From positions 1 to 54,609 of the forward strand of contig DVHU01000081.1 of assembly GCA_018711815.1 (NCBI GenBank): a stretch of DNA of 54,609 bases, given 5' to 3'. Position 1 is the stretch's first letter. Each line of letters starts with the position of its first letter. Positions 43,892 through 52,872 of this stretch are shown here, piece by piece. A program made the translations under genes and the position numbers. The notes beneath the pieces are model-generated. The model was given only the letters and a program-made list of their open reading frames with translations, ran no database searches and was not told the DNA's origin. This DNA is from Candidatus Egerieimonas intestinavium (GTDB lineage: Bacteria > Bacillota > Clostridia > Lachnospirales > Lachnospiraceae).

Positions 43892-45502
43892 CTACTGTTT
43901 CCCTTTGTGATACTTGCTGGGGGACACCCCAAACTGGCGCTTAAATACGTAGCTGAAATAATTGGGCTCCGTGTAGCCCACCTTCGCCGCAATAATATAA
44001 GTCTTGTCATCGGTGGTGTTTAAAAGCTCCACCGCCTTCTTCATCCGCACCTCCGTCAGATAGGTGCTGTAATTTTTTCCAGTCTCCTTCTTAAACATCA
44101 TGGAAAAATAGGAGGGACTCAGATGAAACTCCTGGCAGAGCACCTCCACGGATAGGTCCGGCCGGTAGTAGTTGGCTTCTATATACTGCTGGGCTTCCCG
44201 GATCAGGGAGTTGCAGGCCCCCTCCCGCTGCTTCACCAGCTCCCCGTTGATCTTGTGGCAGAGCTTGGCAAAATACTCCTCCAGTCCCTGCTTGGTGCGA
44301 ATCCCCAGCAGCTCTCCATAAAAGTCCTCTCCCACCGCGAAAAGCTCCTTCTCATCCAGCTCATACCGCCACACCAGCCGCATAAGGGTATTTAAAATGG
44401 TGACGCTGTAGCTCTGGGACTGCCTCCAGTAGACCTTGGCCTCCCCCATCTTGCCCACCAGCTTTTCCACCTGCTGCTGAATCTCCTCCCGGCTGCCGAA
44501 CTTCAGCGCGTGGAACAGCTCTGCCTCCTCCTGGCTGTCCAGAGTCAGCACCTGTCTTTTCTGGGGTTCCACATCCCTGATATAGATAACCCGATCCTCC
44601 TTAAACAAGGTTCGGTACTCCAGGGCTTCCCGGGCCTCCCGGCAGGACTCCGCCATGTCTTCCGGCTTCTTCTTGACTCCGCCCAGGCCCGCCACAATAT
44701 CCAGGGCGAATACCTGTCCGCATTCCTTTCCGGCCTGGTTCAGCAGGTGCAAAAGATCGTTGACCTCCTGACCCTTCTCCAGGGCGCAAAGGAGCCCCAG
44801 CTCCTTCTGATTGCCGAATAGATGGTGAATAAAATGCCCCTCCAGATGTTCCCGGAATATTTTTGCCACGGAGACGGCCGCCAGACCCTGCTCCCAGATT
44901 CTGGCGCTCTCCTGCTCCCGGCCTTTCTCCCGGTCGATGTAAATAATTCCTGCCATCCAGCAGTCCGCCTCCAAAAACTGCGGCAGATACTGATTCAGCA
45001 GCCGGGGAATCTCCGGGGCCGGGATGCGGCCGTCCACCCAGTCATTGGTAAACTTCTCCCGCAGCACCGGATAAGCCCTCCGATAGCTCTCCCGGAGTAT
45101 TTCCACATCCCGCTTCTCCTCCAGCCTCTTATCCATAGATTCCCGGAGATTTTTTAAAAGCTCCGTCAGCTCCTGGATATTCACCGGTTTGAGAATATAC
45201 TCGGTCACCCCCAGCTTAATCGCCTGCTTGGCATACTCGAACTCGTCATACCCGGAGAACAGGATAACCCGCTTCTCCGGGTACTCCCGGCGCACTTCCT
45301 CCGCCAGCTGAAGGCCGTCCATGTAGGGCATCTGAATATCGGTGATAATCACATCCGGCTCCAGAGCCGCCACCTTCTCCAGGGCCTCCTGGCCGTTCTC
45401 CGCGTCGCCTGCCAGGGTAAAACCCAGGGCCTGCCAGTCCACCCACTTGATAATACTCTTGCGCACTGCTTCCTCGTCGTCCACAAATAATATCTTATAC
45501 AT
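43892..45502 (-). CDS. YesN-type response regulator with AraC domain, cassette 1
   Basis: A 536-residue regulator. The receiver domain has DDEEAV near the start and phosphoacceptor Asp55 in VIITDIQMPYMDG. A helical middle region follows, and the C-terminal AraC motifs are LSVEVLCQEFHLSPSYFSMMF and IIAAKVGYTEPNYFSYVFKRQFGVSPSKYHK. The C-terminal 100 residues are close to those of the regulator at 33625-35232. The terminator of the upstream lipid kinase gene separates it from that unit. It is the first gene of the run RR-HK-SBP-SBP. Confidence 0.93.
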   Translation of the reverse strand: MYKILFVDDEEAVRKSIIKWVDWQALGFTLAGDAENGQEALEKVAALEPDVIITDIQMPYMDGLQLAEEVRREYPEKRVILFSGYDEFEYAKQAIKLGVTEYILKPVNIQELTELLKNLRESMDKRLEEKRDVEILRESYRRAYPVLREKFTNDWVDGRIPAPEIPRLLNQYLPQFLEADCWMAGIIYIDREKGREQESARIWEQGLAAVSVAKIFREHLEGHFIHHLFGNQKELGLLCALEKGQEVNDLLHLLNQAGKECGQVFALDIVAGLGGVKKKPEDMAESCREAREALEYRTLFKEDRVIYIRDVEPQKRQVLTLDSQEEAELFHALKFGSREEIQQQVEKLVGKMGEAKVYWRQSQSYSVTILNTLMRLVWRYELDEKELFAVGEDFYGELLGIRTKQGLEEYFAKLCHKINGELVKQREGACNSLIREAQQYIEANYYRPDLSVEVLCQEFHLSPSYFSMMFKKETGKNYSTYLTEVRMKKAVELLNTTDDKTYIIAAKVGYTEPNYFSYVFKRQFGVSPSKYHKGKQ

Positions 45503-45522
45503 ATCCTTCCCCTATATCCAGA

Positions 45523-45573
45523 TAAAAAGCTCTCTCGCCGCTGTATTCCAAATACTCCGCCTGCGAGAGAGCC
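45523..45573 (-). terminator. terminator after the lipid kinase gene
   Basis: On the minus strand GCTCTCTCG pairs with CGAGAGAGC (with an inner partial stem), followed by TTTTTAT. It is 18 bp downstream of the lipid kinase stop. Confidence 0.8.
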
Positions 45574-45590
45574 TCCCATCAGCTCTTGAC

Positions 45591-46520
45591 TTACTGTTCC
45601 GTCTTTTCTTCCGCTGCCTGCTCCTCACCGATATTGAGGAAGATTTTCATCGCATGTTTTCTGGCCTCAATCTGGGCAAGCTTATGATTTCCGCCAAACT
45701 CTCCGTCCAGAGTCCAGGGAATCTCCTCCTCTGATTCCAGCAGGATCCTGTCTGTCTTGAAGGATTCGATTAGATCCGTATTGTCAATCCTGGTCACCAG
45801 AGCCATAAGAATCTCATTGAGCTCCAGAGGATTCTTGGGCCGTTTAATCAGCGTCACCTCCAGAAGGCCGTCGTCCATCTGCACGTCCCGCTTGGCGGTC
45901 AGATTTTTAAATCCTCCCACGGATCGGGAATTGCTGACCATCCCGTATATATAATCGCCCTCCAAGGTCTCCCCGTTGGATGTGGCCTTCACTCGGTAGG
46001 TTTTCACGTCAAAGATCCGCTTGGCCCCCTCCAGCACGTAGGCCACATGGCCCAGGAGATTCTTTAGATTCTGGTCCGTCTGATAGGAGACGTCGGTGAA
46101 CATCCCAAAGGCCGCCACATAGACAAAGGTGTCGTCATTGAAGGATCCCACATCGCAGGAGTAGCATTTCCCCTCCACGATAGCTCTGGCCGCCTTGGCC
46201 ATATCTCTGGGAATCTCCAGGCTGTTGGCGAAATCATTGGTGCTTCCCGCGGGAATATAGCCCAGGGGTATCTCCTTCTCCAGCTCCATCAGAGCAGTAA
46301 CCACCTCATCCAGAGTGCCATCGCCGCCGCTGCAGACCACCAGATCCACCTCCGGCGCCAGCTTCTTCACCTTTTGATAGCCGTCCTGGGGCCCCTGGGT
46401 GGGGTGCACCAGCACCTCATAGCCCCCCTTGACAAATATATCAATGATCTCCAGAAGCTTTGTCTTTATCTGCCCCTTCCCCGAACGCGGGTTGAAGACG
46501 AAGAGCATTTTCTTTTCCAT
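45591..46520 (-). CDS. YegS/DagK-like lipid kinase
   Basis: A 309-residue protein of the diacylglycerol kinase catalytic family. It has the N-terminal FNPRSGKGQIKTKL, the ATP site CSGGDGTLDEVV (about 80-92), GYIPAGSTNDFANS and the C-terminal DGEFGGNHKLAQIEAR. It phosphorylates a membrane lipid such as diacylglycerol or a related one; no membrane helix is present. A terminator follows. It is divergent from the SDR gene, with a repeat in the 282-bp gap. Confidence 0.93.
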   Translation of the reverse strand: MEKKMLFVFNPRSGKGQIKTKLLEIIDIFVKGGYEVLVHPTQGPQDGYQKVKKLAPEVDLVVCSGGDGTLDEVVTALMELEKEIPLGYIPAGSTNDFANSLEIPRDMAKAARAIVEGKCYSCDVGSFNDDTFVYVAAFGMFTDVSYQTDQNLKNLLGHVAYVLEGAKRIFDVKTYRVKATSNGETLEGDYIYGMVSNSRSVGGFKNLTAKRDVQMDDGLLEVTLIKRPKNPLELNEILMALVTRIDNTDLIESFKTDRILLESEEEIPWTLDGEFGGNHKLAQIEARKHAMKIFLNIGEEQAAEEKTEQ

Positions 46521-46660
46521 AGGCTCTCTCCCTTCCGCAGTCTTTTGTATCTCAGCCGTCGCCCTGCCGTCCCTGCCTCCGGGGCAGTCCGGTTCCCCTC
46601 GGGCATCCGATTTTTCTGCTGGGTACTATTTTACTACGTTCCCCCTCTTTCTGCAAGTAC

Positions 46661-46708
46661 AATGCTCTCCTTGTATTTTCCGGAAATGCTCTCCTTGTAT
46701 TTTCCGGA
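46661..46708. repeat. two tandem copies of a 24-bp unit
   Basis: The unit AATGCTCTCCTTGTATTTTC followed by CGGA occurs twice head to tail without mismatch (46661-46684 and 46685-46708), 95 bp upstream of the SDR start. It may carry regulator sites. A degraded GGGCTGCCGC-type hairpin follows at about 46738-46782 (TGCGGCAGCCCC). Confidence 0.75.
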
Positions 46709-46802
46709 AATTTGTGCTACCCTCTCTGTACAGAGATGGGGCTCACTATTCGCTGTTTTCGCTGATTGCGGCAGCCCCATAAAGAGAAGGAGTGAACGGT
46801 CT

Positions 46803-47543
46803 ATGAACACGAGAACAAAGGTTGCGCTGATCACCGGGGCCTCCCGGGGCATCGGTCGGGAGACGGCCCGGCTCTTTGCCAGCCAGGGCTATGCCCTTTT
46901 CCTGGTCTGCCACAAAAAACGCCGGCAGCTGGATGAGCTGCTGGCGGCGCTTTCTGACGAATATTCTATTCCCTGCCGGGGCTACTGCGAGGATCTGGGC
47001 TGTGAAGCTTCCGTGAACCGGATATTTGCAGAAATCCGGGAACAGTACGGCCGTCTGGACGTGCTGATCAACAACGCGGGAATCTCCCACATAGGCCTTC
47101 TGCAGGATATGACCTTAGAGCAGTGGGATACCATGCTCCGCACGGATCTGACTTCTGTGTTTCTCACCTGCCGGGCGGCCATCCCCCTGATGCTCCCGCA
47201 AAAATCCGGCTCCATCGTCAATGTCTCCTCCGTCTGGGGAAACGTGGGCGCCTCCTGCGAGGCCGCCTACTCCGCGGCCAAGTCCGGGGTCAACGGCCTG
47301 ACCAGAGCCCTGGCCAAGGAGCTGGCCCCCAGCGGCATCCGGGTCAACGCCGCCGCCTTCGGCGCCATAGAGACCTCCATGAACGAATTCCTGGCTCCGG
47401 AGGAAAAGGAATCTCTCACTGAGGAGATCCCCGCCGGCCGCTTCGGCACTCCCCGGGAGGCCGCAGCCCTCCTCTATGACCTGGCGGTCCACCACCCCTA
47501 CCTCACCGGCCAGGTAATCACCATGGACGGGGGCTGGATCTAG
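46803..47543 (+). CDS. short-chain dehydrogenase/reductase (FabG-like)
   Basis: A 246-residue SDR. The cofactor motif is TGASRGIG (residues about 11-18), followed by NNAGISHIG, the catalytic Ser in IVNVSSVWG and the catalytic Tyr-Lys pair in YSAAKSG, with PxG-type ending GQVITMDGGW. The Rossmann pattern and PSGIRVNAAAFGAIET suggest a 3-oxoacyl-ACP reductase-like NADP(H) enzyme. There is no fatty acid gene cluster next to it, so it may act on another substrate. AAGGAG lies 10 nt before the ATG at 46803; the longer open frame before it has no support. Confidence 0.9.
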   Translation: MNTRTKVALITGASRGIGRETARLFASQGYALFLVCHKKRRQLDELLAALSDEYSIPCRGYCEDLGCEASVNRIFAEIREQYGRLDVLINNAGISHIGLLQDMTLEQWDTMLRTDLTSVFLTCRAAIPLMLPQKSGSIVNVSSVWGNVGASCEAAYSAAKSGVNGLTRALAKELAPSGIRVNAAAFGAIETSMNEFLAPEEKESLTEEIPAGRFGTPREAAALLYDLAVHHPYLTGQVITMDGGWI

Positions 47544-47619
47544 GGGCCCTCTCAGGGCCCCAAAACGCCATGGGCGCTCTCCCAAATCATGGGCAAACCA
47601 TCGAGCAGGTAACCTTATT

Positions 47620-48261
47620 TTACAGATCAACTTTTTCAAAACGTTTTGCCGCAGTCCGATATGCCAGTGTACCAATCACTCCATAGCAAACAAGACCTAT
47701 CGCTAAAATCGGCATCTGCTTAATCAAATCCTCTGGTTTGCAGCTATCCATCCAAGAAAATGCCGGGATATAGGCAGCAGCTTCTATGGCAACCATCAGC
47801 AATGCCATGGGAATCGCCCCAAGAATAAAGGATTTCCCTGCCTGGTAACCGTTTTTATAAAAACTTGTCAAAAACAGCAAATCGAAGACCGCATACAAAA
47901 TAAGCCCAAAACCGTACCATGCAGCCGTGGCATCTAAGCCCACTGGATTATTTGCAATATTCAGGGTATTTCGCAAAAACGCAAAAGGTACAGAGAACAA
48001 TAGCTGGAACAGTTGAAAGCCAGTAATAAGCAGACATTTTGCCAGGACACTTTCGCCCTTTGTCACGGGCAAAATTGCCGTATACCAGGCATCATTGACC
48101 TCCCGTGAATTTGAAAAAGTGGTGTAAGTCGCTAAACAGCCAAACATAAAGATTGCGCTGTAAGGATAAGCCGGTACAAGGACAAGGCAGCCCAAAAAGG
48201 AAAATACAAGCGAACTCGGATGGACTGCCAGCCTCAATTCTTTATACAATAATGTCGTCAT
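47620..48261 (-). CDS. ABC-2-type permease of the XRE cassette
   Basis: This 213-residue membrane protein has about six segments, for example FSFLGCLVLVPAYPYSAIFM near the start and LILYAVFDLLFLTSF in the middle. It opens TTLLYKELRLAVHPSSLVFS, a cytoplasmic pattern shared with ABC-2 exporters coded beside XRE-AbrB regulators. It overlaps the ATPase stop by about 20 nt and AGGAG lies 8 nt before the ATG at 48261. It is AT-richer than the surrounding genes and probably exports an antimicrobial or lipid-like compound, but the substrate is not shown. Confidence 0.75.
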   Translation of the reverse strand: MTTLLYKELRLAVHPSSLVFSFLGCLVLVPAYPYSAIFMFGCLATYTTFSNSREVNDAWYTAILPVTKGESVLAKCLLITGFQLFQLLFSVPFAFLRNTLNIANNPVGLDATAAWYGFGLILYAVFDLLFLTSFYKNGYQAGKSFILGAIPMALLMVAIEAAAYIPAFSWMDSCKPEDLIKQMPILAIGLVCYGVIGTLAYRTAAKRFEKVDL

Positions 48262-49003
48262 CCCATGCACTCCTTTCTGTGCGTAGCATTATTTCTTCCA
48301 GCGTGAGCGGCCCTGTGTCCTGCGGGGTTTTCAAATGCGCAAAGGAGCGCAAAAATGTGTCCCTATCCGCACTTTGCAGTACCCTCCCCTTTTGCATATA
48401 GGTAATATCATCCGTACAGCGATCCAAATCGGAAGTAATATGTGTGGAAAATAGAATGGAACAGTTTTCCGTTTTTACGATTTGCCGGAAAATATGAAGC
48501 AGTTCTTCACGGGATACCGGATCTAGCCCGGAGGTCGGTTCATCTAAAATCAGCAGCTCGGCATGATGGGATAAGGCCAGCGCAAGCAGATACTTTACTT
48601 TCATCCCGTTTGACAGTTCTTTGAATTTTTTGTCTTCTTCCAGGGCAAAGCGTTTGACATACTTTTGATATTGAACCTGATCCCAGTTGGTGTAAAATTT
48701 TCGGGTAACGGCCGTAATGGCGGAGAGTTTCTTCAGCGGATAAAAATCAATTCCGCCAAACACAACGCCTATGCGCTGCTTGCACTCTTTTTCATGTTGG
48801 TAGAAATTCTTCTGGAACATGGCGACACTTCCCTTTTCCGGCGACACCATATTCAGAATGGATTTCAAGGTTGTGCTTTTTCCGGCCCCGTTTTTGCCTA
48901 TCAAACCCATGATGCGTTTAGGGGCAAGAGAAAAGCTGATATTTTCCAAAGCAAATCCGGGGTAATGTTTGGTGATGTTCTGGACACTCAATACCGCTTC
49001 CAT
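48242..49003 (-). CDS. ABC transporter ATP-binding protein of the XRE cassette
   Basis: A 253-residue ATPase with Walker A GKNGAGKSTT, signature ELSNGMKVKYLLALAL (SNGMK in place of SGGQ, common in small exporter ATPases) and Walker B ELLILDEPTSGLDP. The switch is FSTHITSD. It begins one base inside the regulator stop (TAATG) and is coupled to the permease that follows. The gene is AT-richer than the ribosomal and SDR genes on each side. Confidence 0.88.
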   Translation of the reverse strand: MEAVLSVQNITKHYPGFALENISFSLAPKRIMGLIGKNGAGKSTTLKSILNMVSPEKGSVAMFQKNFYQHEKECKQRIGVVFGGIDFYPLKKLSAITAVTRKFYTNWDQVQYQKYVKRFALEEDKKFKELSNGMKVKYLLALALSHHAELLILDEPTSGLDPVSREELLHIFRQIVKTENCSILFSTHITSDLDRCTDDITYMQKGRVLQSADRDTFLRSFAHLKTPQDTGPLTLEEIMLRTERSAWDDDIIV

Positions 49004-49482
49004 TACTCTTTCTCCTTTCTGTCAGGGACATCCGCCATATGCAGAGCAGTTTTGAATAATTGCGCTATGCCCAGAAAGTACTCTTCTTTCATCATGGCAA
49101 TGCCCGGATGCTCTAAGGATTCATCACCCAAGACAACCAGCAAATCCCCCGGCTTAATGTTGAATACATCTCTGGCCTGCTTGGGAAGTATAATCTGACC
49201 GCGTTCACCCACGCGAACAGTTCCAAATATGTGCTTGCCCTTGGGCGGTATGCCTTTGCCCTTCTGCTGCTGATCGTAATGGATTAGGTCGTCCAGCTCC
49301 ACATCATAGAGCCGTGCCAGCGCATCACAGTTCAAAATATCAGGCATCGACTCACCCGTTTCCCATCTTGCCACCGCTTGACGGGAAACACCGATTCGCG
49401 CTGCCACATCTTCCTGTGAGTATTTGTGAAACTGCCGCAGGGTTGACAAATTCCGTGAAATATTACTTTTCTGCATTTTCAT
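49003..49482 (-). CDS. XRE-AbrB two-domain transcriptional regulator
   Basis: A 159-residue protein. The N-terminal XRE helix-turn-helix (SQEDVAARIGVSRQAVARWETGESMP, about residues 20-45) is joined to an AbrB/MazE-like beta barrel in the C-terminal half (GTVRVGERGQIILPKQARDVF). This combination is seen in regulators coded in front of small ABC exporters in Clostridia. AGGAGG lies 10 nt before the ATG at 49482; nearer or further ATGs are less likely. It probably represses the operon of two exporter genes. Upstream lies a 16-bp inverted repeat inside 14-bp direct repeats. Confidence 0.85.
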   Translation of the reverse strand: MKMQKSNISRNLSTLRQFHKYSQEDVAARIGVSRQAVARWETGESMPDILNCDALARLYDVELDDLIHYDQQQKGKGIPPKGKHIFGTVRVGERGQIILPKQARDVFNIKPGDLLVVLGDESLEHPGIAMMKEEYFLGIAQLFKTALHMADVPDRKEKE

Positions 49483-49543
49483 ATTTTTCATACCTCCTAA
49501 ATCTATTCTACCCGGAATTTCACAAAGTTCTACCAACTGCGGC

Positions 49544-49627
49544 GAACAAAAAATGTTACCCTTTCTTTACAAGCGCGTGTGTGTCCTTGTAAAGAGAGGG
49601 TAAATTTCCTAGAGAACAAAAAATGTT
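49544..49627. repeat. direct repeats flanking an inverted repeat
   Basis: GAACAAAAAATGTT occurs at 49544-49557 and 49614-49627. Between them ACCCTTTCTTTACAAG (49558-49573) and CTTGTAAAGAGAGGGT (49586-49601) form a 16-bp inverted repeat with one mismatch. The right direct repeat is part of the rplQ terminator. The inverted repeat could be an operator or leftover element; the direct repeats could be a duplication. Confidence 0.7.
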
Positions 49628-49654
49628 CCAAAGGCTTCTGCCCTTGGAACATTT
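49617..49654 (-). terminator. terminator of the alpha ribosomal operon
   Basis: On the minus strand AAATGTTCCAA pairs with TTGGAACATTT around a loop, followed by a T run. It is 14 bp past the rplQ stop, ending the rpmJ-to-rplQ operon. Confidence 0.85.
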
Positions 49655-49668
49655 CCTTATTTTTTATC

Positions 49669-50205
49669 TTACACCAGCTCGATGATAACCTCCATGGCTG
49701 CGTCTCCCTTACGGGGTCCGATCTTCACGATACGGGTATATCCACCGTTGCGGTTTGCATACTTGGGAGCGATCTCGTTGAACATCTTGTCAACCATATC
49801 TACGCTCTTGGTATTCTTCTTCTTACCCTTGTTCTGGGTAGGAACAGCGGTAACCGGGTAGAACACCTTCATCATCTGGCGTCTTGCGTGCAGTCTGGAC
49901 GGCTGATCCTTCTTGATCTCCTTCTGTACCTCATCGTAAACGGTAACTTTCTTTCCGTCCTTAACTTCCTTCACGCGCTTGCCCTCAGCATCCTTGCGGG
50001 CAACCTTAGCGGTTACGGTAACGTTCTCGAAGTTGTCCTTCTCTCTCACTGCCAGGGCAATCAGGCCCTCAGCGATCTTGCGGATCTCCTTTGCCTTTGC
50101 CTCGGTGGTAACGATCTTGCCGTGGTACAGCAGATTGGTCACCTGGTTTCTCAGTAATGCTTTTCTCTGTGCAGCAGTTCTGCTCAGTTTTCTATATCCT
50201 GCCAT
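49669..50205 (-). CDS. rplQ: 50S ribosomal protein L17
   Basis: A 178-residue protein. The N-terminal [21 protein letters not shown] and [19 protein letters not shown] match L17, and the C-terminus [16 protein letters not shown] is the family's end. It is longer than the ~120-residue E. coli form because of an insertion of about 50 residues in the middle ([20 protein letters not shown]...), which is known in Clostridia. The ATG at 50205 was chosen; the frame runs further back without support. It is the last gene of the operon. Confidence 0.97.
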   Translation of the reverse strand: MAGYRKLSRTAAQRKALLRNQVTNLLYHGKIVTTEAKAKEIRKIAEGLIALAVREKDNFENVTVTAKVARKDAEGKRVKEVKDGKKVTVYDEVQKEIKKDQPSRLHARRQMMKVFYPVTAVPTQNKGKKKNTKSVDMVDKMFNEIAPKYANRNGGYTRIVKIGPRKGDAAMEVIIELV

Positions 50206-50284
50206 GATTCTTTCCCTCCATTTGTGGAACACGCCCGGCATGCTTCTTCGGTCTTACTGCCGGAGTGCTTTTTTACCTCAAATT

Positions 50285-51247
50285 TTACTGCTCGTCGCCG
50301 GGATTCAGCTGAAGTCCCAGCTCCTTGAGCTTCGCCAGCACCTCTTCCAGGGACTTGCGGCCCAGGTTGCGGACCTTCATCATATCCTCGGAAGTACGGT
50401 TGCACAGCTCCTCTACTGTATTGATTCCAGCTCTCTTCAGGCAGTTGTAAGAACGGACAGAGAGCTCCAGCTCGTCGATGTTCATCTCCAGAACCTTTTC
50501 CTTCTCGTTGTCCTCTTTCTCAATCATAACCTCTGCTGTCTTCGCGTTCTCAGAGAGATCGATGAACAGCTTCAGATGCTCGCTCAATACCTTGGCAGCC
50601 AGGCTGACTGCCTCATCGGGGTCTAAAGTCCCCTTGGTGTATACATCCAGCGTCAGCTTATCATAGTCTGTGATCTGACCTACACGGGTATTCTCCACAG
50701 TCAGATTCACCCGCTCTACAGGAGTATAAATGGCATCCACAGCGATAACGCCGATAGGCATATCCTCTGTCTTGCCCTTGTCAGCGCTGATATAGCCCCG
50801 ACCCTTGGTGATGGTCAGCTCCATATACAGCTTGCTGTCTGCACCGCCGTTTAAGGTGGCGATGATCTGATCGGGATTCATAATCTCGATGTCCTGATCT
50901 ACCTGAATATCAGAAGCGCGGACTACGCCCTCGCCTTCAAATTCGATGTACGCAATCTTCGGCTCGTTGCCCTCACTGGAATTCTTGATGGCCAGATTTT
51001 TCAGGTTCATGATGATCTCGGTCACGTCTTCCTTCACTCCGGGAATGGAGCTGAACTCATGAAGAACCCCATCGATCTTCACCTGGCTTACGGCTGCGCC
51101 CGGCAGAGAGGAAAGCATGATTCTTCTCAGGGAGTTGCCCAGAGTAGTACCATAGCCTCTCTCCAGAGGCTCTACCACAAAACGGCCATACTTCTTGTCT
51201 TCGGAAATCTCCGTAATTTCAATTTTCGGTTTGTTAAAATCAAACAC
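50285..51247 (-). CDS. rpoA: DNA-directed RNA polymerase subunit alpha
   Basis: A 320-residue subunit. The N-terminal domain has [21 protein letters not shown] and [11 protein letters not shown] (dimer and core assembly). A linker around 235-245 leads to the C-terminal domain with [48 protein letters not shown], which binds UP elements and activators. The length is normal for Gram-positives. It sits in the standard order rpsD-rpoA-rplQ. Confidence 0.98.
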   Translation of the reverse strand: MFDFNKPKIEITEISEDKKYGRFVVEPLERGYGTTLGNSLRRIMLSSLPGAAVSQVKIDGVLHEFSSIPGVKEDVTEIIMNLKNLAIKNSSEGNEPKIAYIEFEGEGVVRASDIQVDQDIEIMNPDQIIATLNGGADSKLYMELTITKGRGYISADKGKTEDMPIGVIAVDAIYTPVERVNLTVENTRVGQITDYDKLTLDVYTKGTLDPDEAVSLAAKVLSEHLKLFIDLSENAKTAEVMIEKEDNEKEKVLEMNIDELELSVRSYNCLKRAGINTVEELCNRTSEDMMKVRNLGRKSLEEVLAKLKELGLQLNPGDEQ

Positions 51248-51366
51248 GCGAAAGCCCTCCTTATTAATGGGTTAATTGTTTGAAGGGTGTCTTACGAACT
51301 CCATCTGCGAAAGGGAGCCGCTCACGGCAGCGCCCTTTTCACAGGAGCAATACAAATACTCAGCTA

Positions 51367-51960
51367 TTATTTGGAGTACAGCTCGACGATCAGCATCTCG
51401 TTTACCGGTACATCGATCACTTCTCTAGCCGGAGCTTCCTTAACGGAACCTTTCAGGTTCTCCTGATCTACATCCAGCCACTCCGGAACCAGACGTCCGC
51501 CGGTTACCTCCAGAATGTCCTTATATCTCTGCATGGACTTGCATTTCTCTTTAATCTCGATGGTATCCCCAGCGCTTACCAGGTAGGAGGGAATATTCAC
51601 CTGCTTGCCGTTTACCAGCACATGCTTGTGGTCAACGATCTGTCTTGCCTCTCTTCTGGTTCTTGCGAAGCCCAGACGGAAGATTACGTTGTCCAGACGC
51701 ATCTCCAGCATCTTCATCAGGTTCTCACCGGTCTGTCCGGCCATCTTGTCAGCCTTCTTGTAGTAGTTACGGAAGGGCTTCTCCAGAACGCCGTAGATGA
51801 ATTTTGCTTTCTGCTTCTCTCTCAGCTGCAGAGCATACTCGGACATCTTGCGGTTTGCTCTCTTCAGCTGTCTGGTGGATTTCTTGTCAATTCCTAAATA
51901 TACCGGATCCATTCCCAGGGAACGGCATCTTTTCAGTACAGGTACTCTATTAACTGCCAT
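51367..51960 (-). CDS. rpsD: 30S ribosomal protein S4
   Basis: A 197-residue protein with the N-terminal RVPVLKRCRSLGMDPVYLG and the S4 domain MRLDNVIFRLGFARTRREARQIVDHKHVLVNGKQV. It binds 16S rRNA early in 30S assembly and can repress ribosomal operons. The N-terminal zinc cysteine set of some S4 forms is absent. It lies between rpsK and rpoA with a 119-bp gap before rpoA. Confidence 0.98.
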   Translation of the reverse strand: MAVNRVPVLKRCRSLGMDPVYLGIDKKSTRQLKRANRKMSEYALQLREKQKAKFIYGVLEKPFRNYYKKADKMAGQTGENLMKMLEMRLDNVIFRLGFARTRREARQIVDHKHVLVNGKQVNIPSYLVSAGDTIEIKEKCKSMQRYKDILEVTGGRLVPEWLDVDQENLKGSVKEAPAREVIDVPVNEMLIVELYSK

Positions 51961-51977
51961 GATTCAAAGACCTCCTA

Positions 51978-52370
51978 TTAGACTCTTCTGCGTTTCGGCG
52001 GGCGACAACCATTGTGCGGCACCGGAGTTACGTCACGGATGCTGGTTACTTCCAGACCGCAAGCCTGCAGTGCACGGATTGCTGCCTCTCTTCCTGAACC
52101 AGGTCCCTTAACAAATACATCAACAGTCTTCAGTCCGTGGATCAGAGCTGCCTTGGTAGCAGTCTCAGCTGCCATCTGTGCTGCATAAGGGGTAGATTTC
52201 CTTGAACCTTTAAATCCCAGACCACCGGCACTTGCCCAGCTCAGAGCATTTCCCTCAGCATCCGTCAGAGTAACGATAGTGTTATTGAAGGAAGACTGAA
52301 TGTGTGCCTGTCCGCGTTCAACGTTTTTCTTAACACGACGCTTTGTCGTTTTCTTAGTCACTTTAGCCAT
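51978..52370 (-). CDS. rpsK: 30S ribosomal protein S11
   Basis: A 130-residue protein matching S11 throughout: [43 protein letters not shown] (parts of it) and the C-terminal [22 protein letters not shown]. It is part of the platform of the small subunit and contacts the mRNA region near the E site. It is preceded by a 133-bp gap holding two hairpins. Confidence 0.98.
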   Translation of the reverse strand: MAKVTKKTTKRRVKKNVERGQAHIQSSFNNTIVTLTDAEGNALSWASAGGLGFKGSRKSTPYAAQMAAETATKAALIHGLKTVDVFVKGPGSGREAAIRALQACGLEVTSIRDVTPVPHNGCRPPKRRRV

Positions 52371-52443
52371 TTTAAAAACTAACCTACACTTTCCTATTTT
52401 CTCTTTTAACAGTTACACTCGCTTAAAATCAACATCTCGATAT

Positions 52444-52502
52444 CTGCTTGACAGGAGTCAAGCAGCAGCGCAAAATTGCTCCGCTTCGCTGCGCAATTTT
52501 GC
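52444..52502 (-). other. two stable hairpins between rpsM and rpsK
   Basis: CTGCTTGAC/GTCAAGCAG (52444-52465) and GCAAAATTGC/GCAATTTTGC (52470-52502, 13-base loop) lie in the gap. No T run follows either on the minus strand. They may be processing or regulatory structures; known S4 or S13 sites cannot be judged here. Confidence 0.6.
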
Positions 52503-52503
52503 T

Positions 52504-52872
52504 TTATTTCTTCTTATTAGCGACGGTTCTCTTGGGACCCTTACGAGTTCTGGCGTTAGTCTTGGTCTTCTGTCCACGAACCGGCAGGCTCTTACGATGA
52601 CGGATTCCTCTGTAGCATCCGATCTCCTGCAGACGCTTGATGTTCAGCGCGATCTCTCTTCTCAGATCACCCTCTACAGTCTGGGTCTCATCGATCACTG
52701 CACTGATTCTCTTTACTTCCTCGTCGGTCAGATCACGAACACGGGTGTCCGGATTAACCTGTGCTGCCTTCAGAATACGGTCAGCACTTGCTCTGCCGAT
52801 ACCATAGATATAGGTCAGGCCGATTTCTACGCGTTTCTCTCTTGGTAAGTCTACACCAGCTATACGAGCCAT
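52504..52872 (-). CDS. rpsM: 30S ribosomal protein S13
   Basis: A 122-residue protein: N-terminal [30 protein letters not shown] and the C-terminal [26 protein letters not shown] are standard S13. GGAGG lies 9 nt before the ATG at 52872. A 612-bp spacer with repeats lies between this gene and rpmJ. Confidence 0.98.
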   Translation of the reverse strand: MARIAGVDLPREKRVEIGLTYIYGIGRASADRILKAAQVNPDTRVRDLTDEEVKRISAVIDETQTVEGDLRREIALNIKRLQEIGCYRGIRHRKSLPVRGQKTKTNARTRKGPKRTVANKKK

